Assembly (NCBI GenBank): GCA_964466965.1
Contig: CAYXPZ010000030.1
Coordinates: forward strand, 1-24,882
Length of the DNA: 24,882 bases
Direction of reading: 5' to 3'
Origin: Dichotomicrobium sp964466965
GTDB taxonomy: Bacteria > Pseudomonadota > Alphaproteobacteria > Rhizobiales > Rhodomicrobiaceae
Shown: piece after piece, positions 7,200 through 14,492 of the stretch
Layout: the number at the start of each line of letters is the position of its first letter
Position numbering within the stretch: position 1 is the stretch's first letter
Program-made: the position numbers and the translations under genes
The notes under the pieces: model-generated
Databases searched by the model: none
Seen by the model: the letters and a program-made list of their open reading frames with translations, nothing else
What the model was told of the DNA's origin: nothing

Positions 7200-9299
7200 A
7201 TGACCGACAACGCGCATCCCGAATCAAGTTTGGCGGAAGCTGAAGCGCAGTGGCGGCGTCTGGCGGCGAAGGCGCTTGGCAATGCGCCGCTGGATACGCT
7301 CAATACGGTGCTCGACACCGGCGCAGCTATGCCGCCGCTGCACACCCCGCTTGATGCCGGAGAGAAAGCATCGGCGGCCGGGTTTCCTGGTGCTTCGCCT
7401 TATGTGCGCGGGGATGATGTCGCAGCGGGCGGCGCGCAGCGCTGGACGGTGCTGCAACTGGTGGACCGGCGTGAGCCGGTGGACGCCAATGAACAGGCCC
7501 GCGAAGACCTGGCGAACGGCGCGGATGGTCTCTGGCTGCAGTCGCCCGGCGGCGTTCCTTATGGCGGCAGCACGCTTGAGATCCGTGATGTTGCCGCGCT
7601 GGAATGCGCGCTCGCTGATATTCCGCTGGAGACCAGCCCGGTTTACCTCGCGCCCGGCGTGCAGGGCCTTCCTGTGATTGCCACGCTATTGGCGCTCGCG
7701 CGCAAGCGCGGCGTCGCGTTGAATGCGCTGTCTGGCGCCTTGGGGCTTGATCCGGTCTCGATCATGGCGGCGCGCGCGGAGATGCCGGTACGCGGCGAAA
7801 GCGCCATGGCTGATGAGGTTGACGCGGCGCTGTTTGCGCGGCGGGAAGGGCTGGCTGCAAGGCCGTTTGTCGCCTCGGGGCGGGTGTGGCATCAGGCCGG
7901 GGGCTCGGCCATCGAAGAGTTGGCCTGCGCTCTGGCGGCGGCGGTTGCCTATTGGCGGGCGCTAGCGGGAGCCGGAGTGCCGCTCGACGAAGCAGCACGG
8001 ATGATCGGTTTTCACCTTACCGCAGACCCGGATGTGTTCCTGACCATCGCCAAGTTCCGCGCAGCACGGGCGTTGTGGGCGCGCGCGACCGAAGCCGCCG
8101 GCATTGCGCCGCAACCGGCCGCCATCACCGCCGAAATGTCGTTCCGCACGATGACCAGCCGCGATCCCCACACCAACTTGTTGCGCGCGACTAGTGCAGC
8201 CTTCGCATCCGCGACCGGAGGCGCCCGGGCGGTGCTGTTGCTGCCGTTCAGTGCGGCGGCAGGCGCGCCGGATGCCTTCGCACGGCGGCTGGCGCGGAAC
8301 ACACAAGCGATCCTCGCCGAAGAATCGGCGCTCGGCCGTGTAGTCGATGCGCCAGGCGGGTCTTGGTATGTGGAAACGCTTACGCATGATCTGGCGGCGC
8401 GCGCATGGGTGTTTTTTCAGGACATAGAGGCGGCAGGCGGCGTGTTTTCGGCGCTCAGGAGTGGTGATATCGCCCGGCGGCTGGAAGCGGTGCGCGAGCG
8501 GCGCGCGGGCGAAATTGCGCGGCGCGAACGGGCGATCACCGGCGTTTCGACCTACCCATATCTCGGCGAAGCCCCCGCGCAAGTTGAGACCGAAAGCCAG
8601 CGCCCGCCGCCGGATGCCAACTCGCCGCCCGATTTGCCTGCGGCGGGGCAAGGCGCGCGCATGGCGGCGCTGGTCGAAGCGGCCAGCAATGGCGCGACCG
8701 TGACGTCGCTTTCCGCCGCGTTGCAGGAGCCGAGCGAACCAATCCCGCCGCTGCCAGAGCCGGCAGAGCGTGATGCCGCCGGTTTCGAGGCCCTGCGCGC
8801 AGCCTCTGACGAAGCGCGCGACGTGGCTGGCGTCCGTCCGTCGGTGTTTCTCGCTAATCTTGGCGCGCTGGCCGCCTTCACCGAACGCGCCACCTGGGCG
8901 AAAAATTTCTTTGAGTCCGGCGGGATCGAGGTGATCGACAGTGCGGGTTTCACCGAGGTCGAGGCGTTGACCGACGCCTTCCGCGAGAGCGGCGCGCTGA
9001 TTGCTTGTCTGTGCGGGCGCGATGAGGATTACGCCAAGCTGGCGGGCGTGGTCACCAGCTTGCGCGCCCGGGGGGCGGCGGCAGTCTATCTTGTTGGCAA
9101 GCCAAAGACGCTGGAGATGCCGCTGGAGGCGGATGCGCGTGAAATCCAGCGCCTGCTATTTGACGGCTGCGACGCGCTCGCGATCCTGCGGGAGGCGCAT
9201 CAGCTCCTGAAGGTTGACGATGTGATCCTAGCCGCCCGCCGCCGCGCGGCAGACGAGACCCAGGCGGGTCAAGACAACGCTCCGACACGGAGAGAATGA
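7200..9299 (+). CDS. mutA: Methylmalonyl-CoA mutase, small (beta) subunit
   Basis: This is the non-catalytic partner of the heterodimeric mutase that interconverts succinyl-CoA and (R)-methylmalonyl-CoA. The 699-residue protein follows the mutase barrel fold: a TIM-barrel-like part containing AEMSFRTMTSRDPHTNLLRATSA-type sequence (about residues 315-340) and PGGSWYVETLTHDLAARAW, and a C-terminal flavodoxin-like domain. The cobalamin motif D-x-H-x-x-G is absent from that domain, where CLCGRDEDYAKLAGVV stands instead, as expected for the small subunit. The ATG at 7200 has no clear ribosome binding site. Its end overlaps the large-subunit start, which favours balanced production of the two subunits. 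The family assignment is firm; the start is less so. Confidence 0.93.
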   Translation: MTDNAHPESSLAEAEAQWRRLAAKALGNAPLDTLNTVLDTGAAMPPLHTPLDAGEKASAAGFPGASPYVRGDDVAAGGAQRWTVLQLVDRREPVDANEQAREDLANGADGLWLQSPGGVPYGGSTLEIRDVAALECALADIPLETSPVYLAPGVQGLPVIATLLALARKRGVALNALSGALGLDPVSIMAARAEMPVRGESAMADEVDAALFARREGLAARPFVASGRVWHQAGGSAIEELACALAAAVAYWRALAGAGVPLDEAARMIGFHLTADPDVFLTIAKFRAARALWARATEAAGIAPQPAAITAEMSFRTMTSRDPHTNLLRATSAAFASATGGARAVLLLPFSAAAGAPDAFARRLARNTQAILAEESALGRVVDAPGGSWYVETLTHDLAARAWVFFQDIEAAGGVFSALRSGDIARRLEAVRERRAGEIARRERAITGVSTYPYLGEAPAQVETESQRPPPDANSPPDLPAAGQGARMAALVEAASNGATVTSLSAALQEPSEPIPPLPEPAERDAAGFEALRAASDEARDVAGVRPSVFLANLGALAAFTERATWAKNFFESGGIEVIDSAGFTEVEALTDAFRESGALIACLCGRDEDYAKLAGVVTSLRARGAAAVYLVGKPKTLEMPLEADAREIQRLLFDGCDALAILREAHQLLKVDDVILAARRRAADETQAGQDNAPTRRE

Positions 9300-11464
9300 T
9301 GAGCAGGATCCCCGATTACAGCGCCATCCCGTGGGAGATGCCCGCGCCCAGCGGCGCGCCGGGGCGAGAGGGCGAGGCTTGGCAGACGCCCGAAGGCATA
9401 ATGGTCAAGCCGGTTTATGACGCGGCTGATCTGGCTGGGCTGGAGGCCGTTGCGAGCTATCCCGGGCTACCGCCCTATCTGCGCGGGCCATACCCGACCA
9501 TGTACACGCAGCGGCCCTGGACCATCCGGCAATACGCCGGCTTTTCGACGGCCGAACAATCCAATGCGTTTTACCGGCGTAACCTGGCGGCAGGGCAAAA
9601 GGGCCTGTCCATTGCCTTCGATCTGGCCACCCATCGCGGCTATGACAGCGATCACCCGCGCGTGTCAGGTGATGTCGGCATGGCCGGCGTCGCGATCGAC
9701 TCGATCCTCGACATGCGCACGCTGTTCGACGGCATTCCGCTCGAGCGGATGAGCGTGTCGATGACGATGAATGGCGCGGTTTTGCCCGTTATGGCGCTTT
9801 ATATCGTCGCGGCAGAAGAGCAGGGCGTGGCGCACGAGAAGCTCACCGGGACCATCCAGAACGACATTCTTAAAGAGTTCATGGTCCGCAACACCTACAT
9901 CTTCCCGCCTAGCCCATCGATGCGCATCGTCTCGGACATCTTCTCTTACTGTGCTGAAGAGATGCCGCGTTTCAACCCGATCTCGATCTCCGGCTACCAC
10001 ATGCAGGAGGCAGGCGCGACGGCGGACCTCGAACTCGCCTATACGCTCGCGGACGGGCTGGAATATGTGCGCGCAGGGATCGAGACGGGGCTCGACATCG
10101 ACGATTTCGCGCCGCGCCTGTCCTTCTTCTGGGCGATCGGCATGAACTTCTTCATGGAAGTTGCCAAGTTGCGCGCCGCCCGGATGCTGTGGGCCGAACT
10201 GCTGGAGGGCTTCGCGCCGAAGAACGCCAAGTCGCTGGCGCTGCGCTGCCACTGCCAGACCAGCGGCTGGAGCCTGACCGCGCAGGACGTCTATAACAAC
10301 GTGATCCGCACCTGCATCGAGGCGATGGCGGCGGTGCATGGCGGCACGCAGTCGCTGCACACCAACGCGCTCGACGAGGCGCTGGCGCTGCCGACCGATT
10401 TCTCCGCGCGCATCGCCCGCAACACCCAGCTATTCCTCGCGCAGGAGACCGGGGCGACCCGCGTGATCGACCCGTGGGGCGGCTCTTATTATGTCGAGCG
10501 GCTCACCCACGATCTGGCCGAGCGCGCCCGCGCGCACCTGAAGGAAGTCGAGGAGCTGGGCGGTATGGCCAAGGCGATCGAAGCTGGCGTGCCGAAGATG
10601 CGCATCGAGGAGGCGGCCGCGCGCACGCAGGCGCGCATCGATTCCGGCAAGCAGACCATCGTCGGCGTCAACCGTTACCGGCCGGAGGTCGACACGGACG
10701 TCGAGGTGCTCAAGGTGGATAACACCGCCGTGCGCAACCAGCAGATCGCCAAGCTGGAGAGGCTGCGCGCAGAGCGCGACGAAGCGGCCGTGAAGCAGAC
10801 GCTCGATGCGCTTCAGGCCTGCGCCGAGACGGGCGAGGGCAATCTGCTCGCACTGGCGGTGGACGCCGCCCGCGCGCAAGCCACCGTCGGCGAGATGACA
10901 TCTGCGATGGAAGCCGTCTGGGGCCGGCACCAGGCCGACACCCGCGCCATTTCAGGCGTTTACCGCGAGGAGATCGGACAGATGGACGACGCCGTTCGCA
11001 AGGTTCAAACGCTGGCCGAGCAGTTTGAAGGCGAAGAAGGTCGCCGCCCGCGCATCCTGATTGCCAAAGTCGGTCAGGACGGGCACGACCGCGGCCAGAA
11101 GGTGATCGCCTCCGCGTTCGCCGATCTCGGCTTTGACGTGGACATCGGCGCGCTGTTCGCCACGCCAGCCGAGGCTGCACGCCAGGCGGTCGAAAACGAC
11201 GTACATATCATTGGCGTGTCCTCGCTGGCGGGCGGGCATCTCTCGCTGGTGCCGGAGGTGCGCGCGGAGCTGGCGCGGCTGGGGCGGCCGGACATCATGG
11301 TTGTAGTAGGCGGGGTCCTGCCGCCTCAGGATTATGACGCTGTCTATGAAGCCGGCGCGAAGGCGATCTTCGGACCCGGCACGGTGATCGCGGATGCCGC
11401 CGCTGACCTGATCGAGATGCTGCGCCGCGATCTGGGCCACGGCCCGCGCGAGGCCGCGGAGTAG
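9299..11464 (+). CDS. mutB: Methylmalonyl-CoA mutase, large (catalytic, B12-binding) subunit
   Basis: This is the catalytic subunit, which rearranges methylmalonyl-CoA and succinyl-CoA using adenosylcobalamin. About 721 residues long, it has the full substrate barrel (YPGLPPYLRGPYPTMY, RPWTIRQYAGFSTAEQSNAF, HCQTSGWSL, IDPWGGSYYVE) and the C-terminal cobalamin domain with GQDGHDRG, whose D-x-H-x-x-G begins near residue 594 and supplies the lower-axial histidine. A GGTVLPP-like GGVLPPQDYD loop follows. Two ATGs overlap the small-subunit stop (9296 and 9299); the second is preferred because GGAG lies six bases before it rather than three. The enzyme serves propionyl-CoA and odd-chain or branched-chain catabolism, or the ethylmalonyl-CoA route. 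The epimerase and the MeaB-type chaperone are not in this window. Confidence 0.97.
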   Translation: MSRIPDYSAIPWEMPAPSGAPGREGEAWQTPEGIMVKPVYDAADLAGLEAVASYPGLPPYLRGPYPTMYTQRPWTIRQYAGFSTAEQSNAFYRRNLAAGQKGLSIAFDLATHRGYDSDHPRVSGDVGMAGVAIDSILDMRTLFDGIPLERMSVSMTMNGAVLPVMALYIVAAEEQGVAHEKLTGTIQNDILKEFMVRNTYIFPPSPSMRIVSDIFSYCAEEMPRFNPISISGYHMQEAGATADLELAYTLADGLEYVRAGIETGLDIDDFAPRLSFFWAIGMNFFMEVAKLRAARMLWAELLEGFAPKNAKSLALRCHCQTSGWSLTAQDVYNNVIRTCIEAMAAVHGGTQSLHTNALDEALALPTDFSARIARNTQLFLAQETGATRVIDPWGGSYYVERLTHDLAERARAHLKEVEELGGMAKAIEAGVPKMRIEEAAARTQARIDSGKQTIVGVNRYRPEVDTDVEVLKVDNTAVRNQQIAKLERLRAERDEAAVKQTLDALQACAETGEGNLLALAVDAARAQATVGEMTSAMEAVWGRHQADTRAISGVYREEIGQMDDAVRKVQTLAEQFEGEEGRRPRILIAKVGQDGHDRGQKVIASAFADLGFDVDIGALFATPAEAARQAVENDVHIIGVSSLAGGHLSLVPEVRAELARLGRPDIMVVVGGVLPPQDYDAVYEAGAKAIFGPGTVIADAAADLIEMLRRDLGHGPREAAE

Positions 11465-11731
11465 CGGCGCAAGCCCCAAAGCGTAAAAGCGAAGCCGGAC
11501 CGACGCCGCTCGCCCGGTCAGACTCGAAACAGCGCGTGAATTTCATGCACCTGCAGTGATTGTCAATTCAGGAAACGGCACAAATGCGTCAACGCGCCAC
11601 GGCGGCGGAGCGCGCATTCGGTGATCGCCCTCATGTTAGACCTTCGTATGCGTGTCAGGATCGGTTGACGCGGCTTGCGTCGCCATCCCGCCAAGATTTT
11701 ACGAAGTTTTGAGAAAAGAAAGGGGCGAATA

Positions 11732-12517
11732 ATGGGCGAACTGCAATTGACAGTCGGCCAGTACAATCTGGTCTATAACGCGTTCTCGTTCACCATCGCC
11801 GTGATGGGCGCGGCAACGCTGTTCTTCTGGCTCGGCCGCTCGCAGGTCTCGGAGGCCTACAAGCCGGCCGTCACGATCACCGGTCTGGTGACAGCCATCG
11901 CGCTGTATCACTATTTCCGTATCGCCGAGAGCTGGGAAGCCGCTTACATCTTCACCGAGGCCGGCACGCTGCAGGCGAGCGGTGAGCCATTCAACGACGC
12001 CTATCGCTATGTGGACTGGCTGCTGACCGTGCCGCTGTTGATGGTCGAGCTGATCCTGGTGATGAAGCTTTCCTCGTCGGAAACATGGTCGAAGGCGACC
12101 CGGCTGGGGCTGTTGGCGGCGATTATGGTCGTGCTGGGCTATCCGGGTGAGATTTCCGCTGATGCGGGCACGCGCTGGCTTTGGTGGGGCCTGGCGATGA
12201 TCCCGTTCGTGTGGATTGTCTATGAGCTCTTTGTGGGCCTCAGCAAGTCCATTCAGGCTCAGCCGGATAATGTCCGCGGGTTGGTTGATACCGCGCGCTG
12301 GCTGACGCTGGTGTCGTGGTCGTTCTACCCGATCGTGTTCATTTTCCCGATGATCGGCCTGACGGGCGACGTTGCACAAGTTGCTGTACAGGTCGGCTAC
12401 ACGGTTGCGGACATCGTTGCGAAGGCTGTGTTCGGCGTTGTGATCTACATGATCGCCGTGCGCAAGTCGGAGCTGGAACTGGGCTCTGCCCGTCCGGTCA
12501 CTGCTGCAGCCGAGTAA
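11732..12517 (+). CDS. Xanthorhodopsin-type light-driven proton pump
   Basis: A 261-residue seven-helix microbial rhodopsin. Helix C reads RYVDWLLTVPLLMVE: Asp95 (proton acceptor), Thr99 and Glu106 (proton donor) form the D-T-E triad of outward proton pumps. Leu103 at the spectral-tuning site predicts green absorption. His60 in YHYFR matches the histidine paired with the acceptor aspartate, and Lys231 in ADIVAKAVFG binds retinal. The long stretch from GQYNLVYNAFSF to VVLGYPGEIS follows Salinibacter xanthorhodopsin closely from memory. At the position of its antenna glycine (Gly156) this protein has Trp152 in GTRWLWWG, so carotenoid-antenna binding is doubtful; Gly153 is one residue later. The ATG follows an AAAGGGG-type ribosome binding site. 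The partner blh follows 85 bases downstream. Confidence 0.97.
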   Translation: MGELQLTVGQYNLVYNAFSFTIAVMGAATLFFWLGRSQVSEAYKPAVTITGLVTAIALYHYFRIAESWEAAYIFTEAGTLQASGEPFNDAYRYVDWLLTVPLLMVELILVMKLSSSETWSKATRLGLLAAIMVVLGYPGEISADAGTRWLWWGLAMIPFVWIVYELFVGLSKSIQAQPDNVRGLVDTARWLTLVSWSFYPIVFIFPMIGLTGDVAQVAVQVGYTVADIVAKAVFGVVIYMIAVRKSELELGSARPVTAAAE

Positions 12518-12536
12518 GCTGGAGCGTGAACGCTGC

Positions 12537-12566
12537 GGATGCGGGCTGGCACGCCAGTCCGCATCC
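12537..12566 (+). other. Strong intergenic hairpin between rhodopsin gene and blh
   Basis: GGATGCGG (12537-12544) pairs with CCGCATCC (12559-12566), and inside it CTGGC pairs with GCCAG, joined through one G-T wobble and closing on a very small loop. The stem is about 13 pairs. The sequence after it is CACCTTTCCCC rather than a T-run, so it is a poor intrinsic terminator. It could stabilise the rhodopsin message or partly attenuate blh, giving much pump and little enzyme; that role is inference. Confidence 0.6.
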
Positions 12567-12602
12567 CACCTTTCCCCTCAACATGCACCCCACGGCAACG
12601 CT

Positions 12603-13532
12603 ATGAACGGTTCAGCGGCCTCGATATCTGCAATCGCCACAGCACCCCTGGCAGCGGGCCGGCTGTGGCATTGGCACCGGATCGGCTTCACCGTGATCGC
12701 GCTCGCCTGCGCGCTTTCTGCGGCTGCTGGCTCCGAGCTGTCATTGATGGATTGGCCGCTTGTGGCGGCGGCAGCGATGCTGTTTCTTGGCGTCCCGCAC
12801 GGCGCGTTTGACGTGGCGCTGGCCCATCGACGCTGGGATATCGGATCGCCGCGCCCGCTGGCAGCGTTTCTAATGCTGTATGTCGGCCTAGCAGCTTTCT
12901 TCGCTGCCGTGTGGTTTCTGCTGCCGCAATTGGCTTTGCCGGTTTTCATTATCATGTCGGGTGTTCATTTCGCCGGCGACTGGCGTGGAGAGCTTGGCCT
13001 GCTGCCACGCACGATTGTCGGCCTCGCGCTGATCACTGCGCCAGCGCTGCTTCACCGTGACCCGGTCATGGACATTTTCGCGTGGCTGGTTCCAGCAAAC
13101 GTGGCGATGACGACAGCCGAGTCGATGGCGGCGGCCGCCATCCCGCTACTGCAGGCCGCGGCTTTGATTGTGCTCGTGACAGCGTGGTCACGGCCTGGCG
13201 CGGCCCTGGAAATGGCTGCTGTTCTCTTGCTTGCGGTGTTTGCGGCGCCGCTGGTGTTTTTCGTCACGTATTGGTGTGGACTTCACAGCCTGCGGCATTT
13301 GTTCGTGGTCTGCGAGGAAACAAAGCCGCAAACGGCATATGCGTTCATGAAGCTTTCGCTGCCCTACGCGCCGCTGACGATACTGGGCGTTGTCGTGGGC
13401 GCGCTGCTGTGGCCGCATCTTGAGCTCGGGCAGGCCGCGCTTGCCGTGATTTTTGTATCGCTCGCCGCTTTGACAGTGCCGCACATGATGTTGGTCGATC
13501 AGTATCCGCCCAGGCCAACCCCGTCACGGTGA
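12603..13532 (+). CDS. blh: Brp/Blh-family beta-carotene 15,15'-dioxygenase
   Basis: Blh is a membrane-embedded non-haem iron enzyme that cleaves beta-carotene symmetrically into two molecules of retinal, the rhodopsin chromophore. The 309-residue protein has about seven to eight hydrophobic segments and conserved histidines in place: His66 in GVPHGAFD, His122 in SGVHFAGDW, and His228 and His232 in HSLRH, plus His294 in VPHMMLVDQY. The first four fit the expected iron ligands. There is no ribosome binding site; the ATG overlaps the stop of a seven-codon upstream frame (12583-12606, MHPTATL) in an ATGA arrangement, which might couple translation. The last nine bases overlap the end of the convergent pilus tip gene. 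The pairing with rhodopsin makes the assignment firm. Confidence 0.94.
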   Translation: MNGSAASISAIATAPLAAGRLWHWHRIGFTVIALACALSAAAGSELSLMDWPLVAAAAMLFLGVPHGAFDVALAHRRWDIGSPRPLAAFLMLYVGLAAFFAAVWFLLPQLALPVFIIMSGVHFAGDWRGELGLLPRTIVGLALITAPALLHRDPVMDIFAWLVPANVAMTTAESMAAAAIPLLQAAALIVLVTAWSRPGAALEMAAVLLLAVFAAPLVFFVTYWCGLHSLRHLFVVCEETKPQTAYAFMKLSLPYAPLTILGVVVGALLWPHLELGQAALAVIFVSLAALTVPHMMLVDQYPPRPTPSR

Positions 13533-14489
13533 CGGTTCGAGTGCGATGGTAAGTACACTTTCATAATCGCCAGCCGCGAGCGGACGCCCGGCGCGCAAGC
13601 GAAGTTGCACGTTGATCGGATGCGGTTCGCCAGGCTTCAGTCGTATGTTCGACGAGCTGGCCTGCTCAGGGCTATCGGCACCATCTGTCACCAGTGTTGC
13701 CGCGCCCGACTCGAAAACGGCCTGCGCCTCCAAATCGATAAAGCCATCAAAACCGGCAGGTATCTCATGGCCCGTGATCGCCAGCGCTGCGCCGGTGAGT
13801 TTGAGCTTGGCGCTGGTATTGCAGGCGGCTTGGGGCAACTGGAGGCTGCGCCATTGCCCGCGCGGGCGGCCGCTGAAAGCGATATCGCTGCTGAAGTCGA
13901 GCGTATCGGGTTGCGGGGCTGACATGATGCAAACCGGCGCGACCTGCGCAGACACTGGGACATCCTTTTCATCGAGGACCCGGCTCGGGCCGTTCTCTGT
14001 AATGGCGTACAGGCGCAGCGTCAGGCTTGGATCGGCGTAGGCGCCGGGGCGGACTTTCTGGCCGGCGCGCACGCGCATGCGCACCGGGATCGCTGCCGCT
14101 TCCCCGCCGCTGAGCGTTGTCCCTATGTGGTTGGCCGCCAGGGGATCAATCACGTTAGGTCCGTTCAGAAGCGGGGCGCCATCTGCCGTCTCAAGCTCGT
14201 AGGTGAGCGTCTGGCTACCGCTTTTCAGCTCGCCTTCGCGGGGGGACACAAACACAAGGACCAACGCACACGGTGCACCGCCCTCATTGATAATCTGGAG
14301 GGCTGCCGTCTGTCGCCGATCGGTGGCGGCGAACGGGTCATAGGGATCGTTGAGCGCCAGTTGCGGCGCGCCGCTTATAGCGATCTGGGTACACGGGCCC
14401 TCGGCGCTCGCCGAATGCGGAGCCGCAAAGCACATCAGCGCAAAAAGCGCTAGCAGCCTTGCTTGAATGCGCGCGGCGGTGCGCTGCAT
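13524..14489 (-). CDS. Two-domain pilus tip/adhesin-like protein (spore coat U domains)
   Basis: A 321-residue secreted protein with a signal peptide ending at ASA near residue 29. The mature part looks like two successive pilin-like beta domains: the first starts at PCTQIAISGAP and ends in the pattern VRPGAYADPSLTLRLYAI (about residue 170), and the second starts at APVCIMSAPQ and ends with LAAGDYESVLTIALEP. Each starts with a cysteine and ends with a G-x-Y strand, as in spore coat protein U-type subunits. A two-domain subunit encoded last, after the usher, matches the tip adhesin position (CsuE in Acinetobacter), and that role is inferred from context. It begins three bases after the usher stop, with GGAGGGG nine bases before the ATG. 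The C-terminus overlaps blh by nine bases. Confidence 0.8.
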   Translation of the reverse strand: MQRTAARIQARLLALFALMCFAAPHSASAEGPCTQIAISGAPQLALNDPYDPFAATDRRQTAALQIINEGGAPCALVLVFVSPREGELKSGSQTLTYELETADGAPLLNGPNVIDPLAANHIGTTLSGGEAAAIPVRMRVRAGQKVRPGAYADPSLTLRLYAITENGPSRVLDEKDVPVSAQVAPVCIMSAPQPDTLDFSSDIAFSGRPRGQWRSLQLPQAACNTSAKLKLTGAALAITGHEIPAGFDGFIDLEAQAVFESGAATLVTDGADSPEQASSSNIRLKPGEPHPINVQLRLRAGRPLAAGDYESVLTIALEPSP

Positions 14490-14492
14490 GGC

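Noticed and set aside
9665..10360. Long minus-strand frame inside the mutase large subunit
   Set aside because: High GC leaves long antisense frames; the plus-strand product is an unmistakable mutase and the antisense product has no recognisable features.
11665..11700. TTGACG upstream of the rhodopsin gene as a promoter
   Set aside because: The nearest AT-rich candidate for a -10 box is about 24 bases away, too far; no acceptable -10 at 16-18 bases.
12537..12566. Hairpin before blh as an intrinsic terminator
   Set aside because: It lacks the following T-run; kept only as a structural feature.
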